From Peristeroidobacter soli (GTDB lineage: Bacteria; Pseudomonadota; Gammaproteobacteria; Steroidobacterales; Steroidobacteraceae): 64,000 nt of DNA. The number at the start of each line of letters is the position of its first letter. Positions within the stretch are counted from its first letter, which is position 1. The notes beneath the pieces were generated by a model that saw nothing but the letters and a program-made list of their open reading frames with translations, was not told the DNA's origin and searched no databases. The position numbers and the translations under genes are program-made. Positions 36,529 through 45,010 of this stretch are shown piece by piece. The stretch spans positions 1 to 64,000 of the forward strand of contig NZ_RYEV01000004.1 in the NCBI RefSeq assembly GCF_004138485.1, given 5' to 3'.

Positions 36529-37866
36529 ATGACGATGAGCCGGGTAAGCCTCGGAACATACTACGGGCTTCGCAAGCCATTCAATTTCACAGTTGCGATC
36601 CCATTCCTACTGAACGCGCTCGGGCTGTCCCTGGTGCTCATTGCGTTCATCGTTGCCCTTATAATGGGAAACCTAATCGTCGGAACTAACCGCTTCTATT
36701 TCTTTACGTACGTCTTCGCGCTGCTCCTCTGCGCCGCCATCTTTAGCAAGCACGTTCACTTATCACTCGCCGTCTTCCTGTGGTGCCTATTGGAGCTGGG
36801 ACTCGCAGCGTCAAGTCGGGCGCTCGAGTCGGTCGTCGGCATCGCCCTTCTTCCGAGCAATACTTTCTCTGTGGCACGTGATTCACGATTCGCATACCAC
36901 CCCCAGCTGCAACGTGTTCCAAGAGCAAACTGGTCAGAGACGATCCGTTACGACGGTCGCAACCAGAAACTGATCGCCCCACCATGGAACAATTTCTTCG
37001 AAAGTGGCTACTTTGACCAAGATTTCGTGTTCTCTCACAACTCCTTGGGGCTGCGAGGACCTGAACCTACGCCAGATGATCTACGGATGCCGCTGATCTT
37101 CGTTTATGGCGGATCCACTACCTACGACTGGACTGTGACTCAAGGGGACACTTGGGTCGAGCAACTACAGTCTGCCCTCAACAGTAGATTTACCGTGCTA
37201 AATTTTGGCGTCCCTGGTCACAGCACTACTGAGCACCTCATACGCACCGCCTTCTATCAAAGCATTCTAGGAAAGTCTCCAGCTTGTGCCATCTACTATG
37301 TCGGCTGGAATGACCTAACCAACACGTACGTGGAGAATCTCGACCCGACCTATGCAAACTATCACTCACTACTGTTGGCCGAGCGCAAGCCCGCAATCGT
37401 CGCCGCCAGATTCTCACCCACGATCCTTCTTGCCTACACCGCGGCCAGGCGCCGACTCGACACCATTCCTGAGGCTCCTTCCCTTGAGGCCCAAGCTCGC
37501 CCCGGCGATGTGAGCCAGCTCGAGCGATTCTTTGTCGAACACATCCGGACCATTGCAAGCATCAACAGAGGCCGCGACGTGAAGTCAGTGTTTATCGGCC
37601 AGATTCTGAATCGGGATCTATTGAACTCTGTGCCTGACGTTGGTCCATTTCCGAACCGAGTACGATACAGAGACATGTGGCCTCTTCAAGAGCGATTGAA
37701 TTTGCTGCTGATGAATACAGCGACTGCGCTTGGAGCAACGTATATCGATGCAGGAATCAACAACTTTGGGAAGGAGGACTTCACCGACATGGGTCACTTT
37801 TCCGCAACCGGGGCTAGAAAGTTCGCCGAATTGGTGTCTCCAAGCGTAGAGACCTTCTGCAAGTAA
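36529..37866 (+). CDS. Membrane-anchored SGNH/GDSL hydrolase-like protein
   Basis: A 445-residue protein with N-terminal membrane helices and a C-terminal SGNH hydrolase domain. The ATG at 36529 has GAGGAG seven bases upstream, preferred over the ATG at 36514. Three hydrophobic segments lie within residues 15-110 (LLNALGLSLVLIAFIVALIM and others). The SGNH blocks can be read: block I GGSTTYDW with the nucleophile Ser, block II Gly in NFGVPGHST, block III Asn in YYVGWNDL and block V Asp-His in DMGHFSATGARKF. Such proteins add or remove acyl groups on exported polysaccharide. The neighbouring multi-TM protein and nearby glycan genes support that role. Confidence 0.85.
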   Translation: MTMSRVSLGTYYGLRKPFNFTVAIPFLLNALGLSLVLIAFIVALIMGNLIVGTNRFYFFTYVFALLLCAAIFSKHVHLSLAVFLWCLLELGLAASSRALESVVGIALLPSNTFSVARDSRFAYHPQLQRVPRANWSETIRYDGRNQKLIAPPWNNFFESGYFDQDFVFSHNSLGLRGPEPTPDDLRMPLIFVYGGSTTYDWTVTQGDTWVEQLQSALNSRFTVLNFGVPGHSTTEHLIRTAFYQSILGKSPACAIYYVGWNDLTNTYVENLDPTYANYHSLLLAERKPAIVAARFSPTILLAYTAARRRLDTIPEAPSLEAQARPGDVSQLERFFVEHIRTIASINRGRDVKSVFIGQILNRDLLNSVPDVGPFPNRVRYRDMWPLQERLNLLLMNTATALGATYIDAGINNFGKEDFTDMGHFSATGARKFAELVSPSVETFCK

Positions 37867-37889
37867 TCTGCATCAGTGGCAAATGTCAG

Positions 37890-40019
37890 CTATTGCACAG
37901 TGGGTTCCGGGCGCTCGATCGACGCTTTCGGGCACTGCGATATCGTCGCATGATTCCGTCGGAGCTGATTTTCGCCACTTTCAGATCTGCCGGCACGTTT
38001 GACCAGCTCATCGTAGATTGCATCTGCTTGTTCGATTCGCTCTCTCAGCAAGCACTGCTGCGCCTCCCAATGCTTATCGAAGACCTCTGATGTATCCCAC
38101 GGCTCCGTAGTATCTGGCTGCCTCGGCTTGACGAGTACTTCCTGCATCTTTTCTTTCAGCTTCGCCACAATTGAGGGTACCTCTGAGGGCTTCCAAAAGC
38201 TTTCTCCATCAACCGCAACATAGATTGGGGCGCTCACGGCCGTTACATTCGGATTCTTCCCATGCGCGCGTAGGACATACCACGTACCATGTACCGCAGA
38301 GAGATCGTCATGAATCGCCACCTCCATTTGTCCCCTCTTTGGCGAAACGTTCTTGACGACATCAGATTGTTCGATTAGTTCCAAAGAAGCTAGCTCGTCG
38401 GTAGTTGAGTCGAGCGATGCCTTGCCGGTAATGTGCAGCGCTTGACCCTTACTCACATGAATTTCGGATCCAATGCCCTGCCCGTTGATACTGAACTCGA
38501 GCATTGGCCCGGAAGTGACAAAGACATGTCCCTTCTTCAATTCATCAAACCATGCCTGCGGGGTAAATTTCCCATCGATCTTCACATAGTTGCGCACCGC
38601 GCCCGGGATATCGACCCAGGGATAGTCCGATCCCGCCGATGGAGCGAGCTTGTAGCCCAAGTTCAAGAAATCGAACCAGATCGAATATCCAGAAACATGG
38701 CCTGTCATGATTTCTGCAAAATCCACGATCCCGAAGGGCACATCGATCGCCATCCCTTTCATAGACGCGTCAGCATTGAAGGGATCGAAGACATGCGCAT
38801 AGCCGGTTATCCCACCCTGTTCTCGCACTTTTTCGAATAGCTCGTGGTAGAGCAGATAGCGGGCGGGATCGCGAACGGGCTCGCGAATGTTCAACTGAAG
38901 CGTGTGGCCGCGATGCGTAGTCCGAGGATCCTCCTGCCCCGGAACGAGCACATAGTTGGCCGCTTCATCGACGAACTGTGGATGCCAGTCTCGCTGGTGA
39001 AAGTAAGTACGAGCGATGTTCCCCATCTGAACCACGTTGGCCACTCGAAGGTCTTCGGCTTGGGCGAACATCGCCAATGCAAAATCGTCCGCAGCACTAC
39101 CACGTGGGTGATGAATGTGGTCTTCACCCGAATACCAAGCTTTGGCCGCCATATCGGTCCAGCGCTTCAGCTTGATGCGAATCGCGCGGGTTTGATCGGC
39201 ATCAATTGTAAAACGCTCTCGCGTCAAACGGTACTCTGGGCCCCGCGCAACAATAAGCTGGTAATCTCCAGCTGGCAGCCGCGTTCGATAGCGCCCGCTC
39301 GTATAAAACACGGAACGGTTTGTGACGGGCCACATCGACGCATCGCCTAAAGGAACGACGCGAGCGGGCCCACCCAAATACTGAACCGTTACCGCATCCT
39401 CGCTCGGCAACGGCATGTGTCCGAAAGAATCGTAAATGCCCATACGAGCCGGCACCCGATGCCCTGTCTCATTCACAATTTCGATTTCGGCCAGGCCGAA
39501 CGTCTTCGTTGGCGTCCGGTAGGTGCGCTCAAGAGACAAGTTGCAGATCGTAAACTCAACCGGCTTTTCACCTTGCTCGTTGAGGCTGTAAAGTATCAAG
39601 TCCGACCTCAAAGGCCCGAGGTTCGCGAATCGAGCGTGCTCCAAGGGAATGCTAAGGGCCTGCCACTCGTGCTTGGCATTCTTTGCTAATTGAATGGACT
39701 TATGGATGTTTCCGGTGATCCCATCGTAGCTCACCATCATTTGATGGTTTGCCGAGGCCCCGCGCAGATCCAGGTGTAACCAAACGGTCTCGTCGAGATC
39801 GAACGCGTATGCATCGCGCACTTTCAAAGAAAAATCTGCCCCGGCTAGGCACGCTTTGCCGTCCACGAAAACCGTGCGCGCGGAGTATGAAATCGCTTGT
39901 TCAATCTGGTCTGTAGTCCAATCGAGCTGCGGAGGGCTCCAAAGCCGATCACCGTGTGCGAGGACACAGCCTGAAAAGAAGCTCAGCGATAAGCAGATTG
40001 GACGCAGCCATCGTGTCAT
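37890..40019 (-). CDS. CehA/McbA-family (PHP-type) secreted metallohydrolase
   Basis: A 709-residue exported protein with a PHP-like metal-dependent hydrolase domain of the CehA/McbA family, members of which act as carbamate or phosphate esterases. A signal segment (PICLSLSFFSGCVLAHG) is at residues 7-23. N-terminal beta-sandwich domains precede the catalytic part. The metal site starts with WYSGEDHIHHP around residue 298, continues through GITGYAHVFDP and ends with GSDYPWVDIPG. The segment HVFVTSGPMLEFSINGQGIG is typical of the family's end. A helical tail follows (residues about 620-709). It ends 24 bp from the SGNH gene, facing it. The substrate is unknown, and the many beta domains suggest binding to a large glycan or lipid. 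Confidence 0.87.
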   Translation of the reverse strand: MTRWLRPICLSLSFFSGCVLAHGDRLWSPPQLDWTTDQIEQAISYSARTVFVDGKACLAGADFSLKVRDAYAFDLDETVWLHLDLRGASANHQMMVSYDGITGNIHKSIQLAKNAKHEWQALSIPLEHARFANLGPLRSDLILYSLNEQGEKPVEFTICNLSLERTYRTPTKTFGLAEIEIVNETGHRVPARMGIYDSFGHMPLPSEDAVTVQYLGGPARVVPLGDASMWPVTNRSVFYTSGRYRTRLPAGDYQLIVARGPEYRLTRERFTIDADQTRAIRIKLKRWTDMAAKAWYSGEDHIHHPRGSAADDFALAMFAQAEDLRVANVVQMGNIARTYFHQRDWHPQFVDEAANYVLVPGQEDPRTTHRGHTLQLNIREPVRDPARYLLYHELFEKVREQGGITGYAHVFDPFNADASMKGMAIDVPFGIVDFAEIMTGHVSGYSIWFDFLNLGYKLAPSAGSDYPWVDIPGAVRNYVKIDGKFTPQAWFDELKKGHVFVTSGPMLEFSINGQGIGSEIHVSKGQALHITGKASLDSTTDELASLELIEQSDVVKNVSPKRGQMEVAIHDDLSAVHGTWYVLRAHGKNPNVTAVSAPIYVAVDGESFWKPSEVPSIVAKLKEKMQEVLVKPRQPDTTEPWDTSEVFDKHWEAQQCLLRERIEQADAIYDELVKRAGRSESGENQLRRNHATISQCPKASIERPEPTVQ

Positions 40020-40344
40020 CGAATTTGTTTTCTACTAATTGTTGGCAATGCAATTCGTCACTCACTCATCGCCGCCGGGCCGCGCGCGACCTGCGTTGTC
40101 TTCTATCGGGAGACCGGGTGATCGAAAGCACTGACCCTGAGGGAGCCGCTCTTCATCTTTGGTGCAATTTGGGGACGACTTGGCGGTTTCTTTGAGGTTC
40201 CGAGCGCCTTTTAGCCGCAAGTTGCCGGTCGCTAGGCAGCTCGACAGCTGGGGCATGCCCCTATGTGGTTGTCAAAGGGTTTGTGTGGCGGGCGGGCTGT
40301 AAAAGGTCCCCTCTCGTAGCGTGGCGAACAGGACATCACAGCGA
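40020..40344. other. Probable insertion-sequence debris
   Basis: Between the CehA/McbA start and the IS3 fragment. It includes a 12-bp perfect palindrome, GGGGCATGCCCC, at 40250-40261 and a GTAAAAGGTCCCC segment like an IS end. No intact gene. It is probably scar tissue from more than one element; the element types could not be named. Confidence 0.4.
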
Positions 40345-40680
40345 CTAATCGCGCGCTTCGGCACGTTCGGGCGCGTACCGACGCCGTTCCTGTTTCGTTC
40401 GGACAACGGCTTGGTCTTTACCAGTCGCAGCTACACGGCGCTGGTGCGAGCGCACGGGCTTCGCCAGGAGTTCATCACGCCGCACTCGCCGGAGCAGAAC
40501 GGCATGGTCTGGCGCGTGATCCGAACGCTGAAGGACTACTGTATGCATCGCCACCGTTTCGAGACACTACAGCACGCGAGCCGGGTCATCAGGGACTGGA
40601 TCTGCTTCCACGAGAACTGCAGACCTCATCAGTCATTGGGAGTGAGAACGCCCGCTGAGGCGTTCAAATTAGCAACCTGA
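40321..40680 (+). pseudogene. IS3-family transposase fragment, catalytic Glu changed to Trp
   Basis: A C-terminal fragment of an IS3-family (IS407-like) orfB. It holds the second catalytic Asp in FLFRSDNG and then the EFITPHSPEQNGMV segment. Counting from that Asp, the residue 36 positions on, normally the catalytic Glu of the DD(35)E triad, is Trp (MVWRVIRTLK, codon TGG). The N-terminal half of the transposase is missing, and homology starts at about 40345. The remaining stretch to CRPHQSLGVRTPAEAF and the stop is well kept. Both the truncation and the active-site change mean it cannot catalyse transposition. Confidence 0.85.
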
Positions 40681-40977
40681 CCTGAGCAGGAATCGCTGGG
40701 TCACTACACGTCCGCGGAAGACGAATGGAGGAAAATTGATGGCGAACGCGTCGCGATGTCGAAGATTACACCGAACTCCAGGATCAATGGCGCTGAGGTC
40801 GGCCTTTAGGCGCAGGCGTAGCAGTGTGGAAGAGAGTATTCCATGGTGCCACGTTGCGTGTCGCTCTAAGACACTTCAGTCGAGATGTTATCGCTGCGTA
40901 CTCCGCTCGCCGGCCCCGCCGCTGGTGAAACGATCACGGTACAGCTATCTTTCCGCCTTCTCTAGCGATGTGTGGAA

Positions 40978-43944
40978 CTAATCCGGACTTTGAAATCCCT
41001 CAGAGAATTCTTTCCCGGATTCGCTGCAGATGAATACCGTCGGCACCATGTAGCCGGGCATACTCGACTCAAGGTACGCACGTAGCTGCGAGGGCACAGG
41101 CACCTCGTGCTCTCCCTCGACGTATGCGACGTACGAATCACCTCCGGTCTCGTTGCGACGCAGCGCGACCGAGGCGAATTTGACGCTCGGGTGCGATAAC
41201 AATTCACTCTCGATGCGCACCGCTTCCGTTTCCCATTGTGCGTTCACGCGGGAGTAGAACACGAGTTCGAACTGTCCCTCAGGGGTCCAATAGCCTCGAT
41301 CTCCAGTTTTGAACAGGAGCGAGTTATCGTTCTCCGCGAGCAACATCGACTCACGGCAGGCAAGCTTTCGAGCCGCACGACGGCTTCGGGCGACCCCATA
41401 TCCCGCAACGTACAGATCTCCCACGACGCCGATAGGCACAGGCCGCCGGTAACGGTCTAAGATGTAGAGTCGGCAGCATGACAGTGGCTCCCCTCCGAGC
41501 AAACCCCGTGACACGCGCACTGCGTCGGCAAGTTTGATCGTCGACAAGGCGCTCGCGACGGTGATTCCGCGATGTCCACACAGGTAGATGATTCGTGGCC
41601 AGCGACGCCCCATATCGAACCAGGTCTTGAGCCTCGCCGCCCGCAAAGGCCCGCCGCTCAATATCACCGTATGCAGCGGATATCGTCGAGCATGATCCGC
41701 CACGTCAACCCACACGAGGAATTCACGCGGCGTCAGATTCGAAACAGTGATTCCAGTATGCGCGAGGAAATCGTCGAAAGATCTCGCATCTCTAATCGGG
41801 CCCGCGGCAACGGTCACCGGGCTTCCATGCAGCAACCCTCCCCAAAGTTCAATCAGAGCAACATGCGAAGATAATGAGTGCGTCAGCGACCACACATCGA
41901 ATCTCGCGAAATGCAGCCGCTCATCCAACGCTGCCACCATGGATGTGATGTTTCCATGATCGAGTCGCATCCACCGACCTCCCCCCTTCGAATCGTCCCT
42001 TTTTACTACGCACGCCGGATCGAAAACCGTGCGATCACCGCGCTCCAGGTTCTCTTGCGATTCGGTGCTGATCTCATGAACGTCCGGATCGATCACTATG
42101 ACTTGCTCGCCCGCCCTTCCCGCTCCAGGGCACACGATGCACATACGTAGACCATGAGCGCCCCGTGACCGAATAGTGCCATCCCGAAGATCTGTCGGCG
42201 TTGCTGCCCTATAGGCGCCGCCTGCCTTCAGCACGGCGATGACCGCCACGATGCCTGTGACGCTCGGATCCGCAGGCACCCCAATCATTTCGCCCCTGCG
42301 CATACCCCGGCAGCGCAAGACGCGCGCCAGTTGGTTGGCTCGTTGGTTGAGCTCAAGATACGAGAGGACTTCGCTGCCACCCGCCGATGTCACTGCCGGC
42401 GCATTTGGCGACAGCTCAACCTGACTCTCAAACATGGCGTCGATGAGCAGCGGCTCGAGCCGCCGCCCCTCCCCATTGTTAAATTCGCTGATCACCAGTC
42501 TATGCTCGCTTGGGGTCAGCATCGTAAGACGTGCCACATTCGTCCGCGGTGTTCTAGTCATGGCTTCGAACAATGCTATCCACCAATGGCACACTCTCTC
42601 GATCGTGCCCTTCTGGAACAACTCCTTCGCATACTCACACACGGCGATGAGGCGCCCGCGATGTGGCCATAGAGCCAACGATATCTCCAACGTGCACTCA
42701 CATCGCTCCTGCCAAACCCGTCCGACTCCTATTCCGATGGAGGGAAACGTAACTCCGACAAACTCCTCCGACGATATCTCGCTGAGTGCAATAGCGGTTT
42801 GAACGATCGGTCGACCGTCTCGCAGTGCTCGGAGCGATTCGGCGATTGCTTGAATCGGAACGTCTCGGCGAGACGAAGCCATTGTCAACGCCGCATCGAT
42901 CTTCGCGAGGAGCGTTGCGGTAGTGATCGCTGGCGCTACCGCAACCCGAATGGGAAGAACATTCTCAAACGGACCGATGAGACTATCACCGCCCTCCAGG
43001 GGACGGTTCGCAACCACTTGTCCGATCGTCACGTCATCCTGCGCCGACCATCGACTCAACAACACGCACCATCCTCCAAGAAGCACCGCTAGCACGGACA
43101 CCCGGCGATGGGTCGCGAGATCATAGATGTCGCGAGTCAGCCTCTCGGAGATCTCGAAACGATGCGTCCTCGGCGTGTAGATCGTGCATGCCGAGCGCGG
43201 CCGATCCGTGGGCAACCGCACCAGATCTTGGGCACCGAGCAAGTGCGTCTTCCAGAAACTCAGTTGAGCTTGGAGCGAGCTTGGATCGAGCGCATCGAAC
43301 TGGCGCCGCTCGACGCGCTCACGGACCATAGGCTGCGCATTCCTGCCGAGCTTGCTATCTTCATATCGGTCCCAAAGTTCCCTCAAGATCACGACCAGCG
43401 ATGCGCGGTCGCACACGATCGGATGCGCGCTGATGAGCAGGAAATGCTGATGCGTCCCGCGTCTCAGTAGCCGTGCTCGGATCACCGGACCACTCGTCAC
43501 ATCGAAGTGAGCCCGAACTTCTTCGTGAAGAATAGATAGGAATTCCTCGTCGCCTCGAATATCCTGCTCCCAGAGTGCCATTCCCCTGTCGACGGGCCCA
43601 ACCTCTGACAGCGGAACACCGTCAACGTACCGAAACACGGTTCGCAGTAGCGGGTGCCGAGCGACGAGATCATCGAGTGCCAGCCGCAGCGAGGGTCGGA
43701 ACAACTCGCCAATGAGTTCGATCGCAATCGTCGTATGAATCGGAGCGGCAGGCCTCAGCCGTGCCGCTTGAAGCAGCCAATGCTGAGCGATCGACACCGA
43801 TGGCGAACCCCATCGAGCGGTTGCATGGCTGTAGGTGTCCATTGTTCTTGTCGGTGCTTCGCGCATCTCCAATCGGGTCAATGCGTCAGTCGATATTCTC
43901 ACATCACGTTGCTGCTCTCTGAGTTTTGCGTCCCTTTCGCGCAT
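40978..43944 (-). CDS. NRPS-like condensation-adenylation protein with eroded motifs
   Basis: A 988-residue protein built like a nonribosomal peptide synthetase condensation domain (about 45-480) and adenylation domain (about 500-985), with no carrier or release domain. The condensation core that should read HHxxxDG reads AHPIVCDRA: the second, catalytic His is Pro and the Gly is Arg. In the adenylation domain A1 (LSYLELN), A6 (GDLYVAGYGVAR), A7 (FKTGDRGYW) and A9 (MPGYMVPT) survive. A3 (the TSGSTGxPKG loop) is replaced by an unrelated stretch, A5 lacks YGPTE (YLCGHRGIT), and the A10 Lys motif is lost. It is an unbroken frame with lost chemistry: a decaying gene or a repurposed binding protein. 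The ATG at 43944 is one of several possible starts. Confidence 0.8.
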   Translation of the reverse strand: MRERDAKLREQQRDVRISTDALTRLEMREAPTRTMDTYSHATARWGSPSVSIAQHWLLQAARLRPAAPIHTTIAIELIGELFRPSLRLALDDLVARHPLLRTVFRYVDGVPLSEVGPVDRGMALWEQDIRGDEEFLSILHEEVRAHFDVTSGPVIRARLLRRGTHQHFLLISAHPIVCDRASLVVILRELWDRYEDSKLGRNAQPMVRERVERRQFDALDPSSLQAQLSFWKTHLLGAQDLVRLPTDRPRSACTIYTPRTHRFEISERLTRDIYDLATHRRVSVLAVLLGGWCVLLSRWSAQDDVTIGQVVANRPLEGGDSLIGPFENVLPIRVAVAPAITTATLLAKIDAALTMASSRRDVPIQAIAESLRALRDGRPIVQTAIALSEISSEEFVGVTFPSIGIGVGRVWQERCECTLEISLALWPHRGRLIAVCEYAKELFQKGTIERVCHWWIALFEAMTRTPRTNVARLTMLTPSEHRLVISEFNNGEGRRLEPLLIDAMFESQVELSPNAPAVTSAGGSEVLSYLELNQRANQLARVLRCRGMRRGEMIGVPADPSVTGIVAVIAVLKAGGAYRAATPTDLRDGTIRSRGAHGLRMCIVCPGAGRAGEQVIVIDPDVHEISTESQENLERGDRTVFDPACVVKRDDSKGGGRWMRLDHGNITSMVAALDERLHFARFDVWSLTHSLSSHVALIELWGGLLHGSPVTVAAGPIRDARSFDDFLAHTGITVSNLTPREFLVWVDVADHARRYPLHTVILSGGPLRAARLKTWFDMGRRWPRIIYLCGHRGITVASALSTIKLADAVRVSRGLLGGEPLSCCRLYILDRYRRPVPIGVVGDLYVAGYGVARSRRAARKLACRESMLLAENDNSLLFKTGDRGYWTPEGQFELVFYSRVNAQWETEAVRIESELLSHPSVKFASVALRRNETGGDSYVAYVEGEHEVPVPSQLRAYLESSMPGYMVPTVFICSESGKEFSEGFQSPD

Positions 43945-44439
43945 GGTCAAGATGCAACGAACCGCCAACCACCACGGACTCAATCATCTTTATCGACACG
44001 CAGGGGCCGCTCGGTGAAGACCTGTGAGGTTTGCTGAGAATTATCTAACAAGTAACGATCGGCCCTGATTCTGTCCGGAGCTATCCTTGACCGGTGGAGG
44101 TTTCGTGACCCAGGGCACGGCTCTGACACGCAGTCATTTCCCAACGCGAAGACGGGCCGCATGTTCGCGACCGCCGTTCGGCCACATACTGTTTCCGAGC
44201 CAAATACCCAAGAGCTGAGACCGACACCTCAGGTCTCGCTGCACTGTCGCGATTGAGTTCGTTTCGTATTAGAAAACAAACACTTGCAGAGGAAGAGGCC
44301 TTGGAATCGAAGCGCACGCCGCAGGCACGCTTCCCCAAAAGAAGCAGAGGTGCCGCATGATCTAGGCGGCCGACGACGGAGGCCCAGATTGGGCCGATTG
44401 AGAACACGAGCACCTGGTCCTCAGCATCTTTGACCCTCT
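43945..44439. other. Divergent intergenic region
   Basis: 495 bp between the divergent NRPS-like and SxtJ-like genes. No gene recognised; likely promoters for both sides, none fixed. Confidence 0.4.
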
Positions 44440-44847
44440 ATGGAACCATGGCTCTCAGACAGGAGACCCTCCGATCGAAAGTTCGGATTCACATTCGGGG
44501 CCATTCTCTTCGCTGTTAGCGCATACGGCACCTACAGGGGTTGGCCAACGATCATCTCGAGCCTGTGCACTCTCACGGGGGTTTCTCTCGCCCTGCTCGC
44601 TTGGCTTGCACCGAGCCGACTGAGCCCCGTCAATCGAGCGTGGTTCGCCATCGGTGAGCTTCTGGGGAGAGTGGTGAGCCCAATCGCGCTCGGCTTCATA
44701 TTCTTCGCGCTGATCACACCCGTTTCGATCATCGCTCGCCTGTTTGGACGCGACGAGTTGCATCTGAACCGCCGCCCCGCCGCTTCGTATTGGATACCTC
44801 GAGAGACAACCCGCATCGACCCCTGCTCCTTCAGGCAACAATTCTGA
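44440..44847 (+). CDS. SxtJ-family small membrane protein
   Basis: A 135-residue inner-membrane protein of the SxtJ family, found next to carbamoyltransferases in saxitoxin-like and polysaccharide clusters. Hydrophobic segments lie at about residues 14-32 (KFGFTFGAILFAVSAYGTY), 38-58 (IISSLCTLTGVSLALLAWLA) and 75-98 (GRVVSPIALGFIFFALITPVSI). The segment FGRDELHLNRRP followed by YWIPRE is typical of the family's end. Its role is not established; it may scaffold the carbamoyltransferase at the membrane. It is followed 7 bp later by a 50-codon gene and then the carbamoyltransferase gene, so the three are one operon. Confidence 0.85.
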   Translation: MEPWLSDRRPSDRKFGFTFGAILFAVSAYGTYRGWPTIISSLCTLTGVSLALLAWLAPSRLSPVNRAWFAIGELLGRVVSPIALGFIFFALITPVSIIARLFGRDELHLNRRPAASYWIPRETTRIDPCSFRQQF

Positions 44848-44854
44848 GCAACTT

Positions 44855-45007
44855 ATGAATGAGTTCATTCGAGAGCTGTGGGACTTTCTACGCGTACGAA
44901 AGAAGCTGTGGCTAGCTCCGCTGCTCGTATTGATGGTAGCGATTGGAGGCCTGCTCATTCTCGCTCAGGGCTCCGTGATAGCGCCCTTTATCTACACATT
45001 GTTCTAA
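44855..45007 (+). CDS. 50-residue single-TM protein (DUF5989-like)
   Basis: A small gene starting at the ATG at 44855 and ending TAA at 45005-45007. The product begins MNEFIRELWDFLRVRKKLW, followed by one long hydrophobic segment (residues 20-38) and the C-terminal IAPFIYTLF. That layout, an amphipathic helix with basic residues, one membrane span and a short aromatic tail, matches the DUF5989-type proteins that accompany SxtJ and carbamoyltransferases. It lies 7 bp after SxtJ and 3 bp before the carbamoyltransferase. Its size means it is easily missed by gene callers. Confidence 0.85.
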   Translation: MNEFIRELWDFLRVRKKLWLAPLLVLMVAIGGLLILAQGSVIAPFIYTLF

Positions 45008-45010
45008 GCG

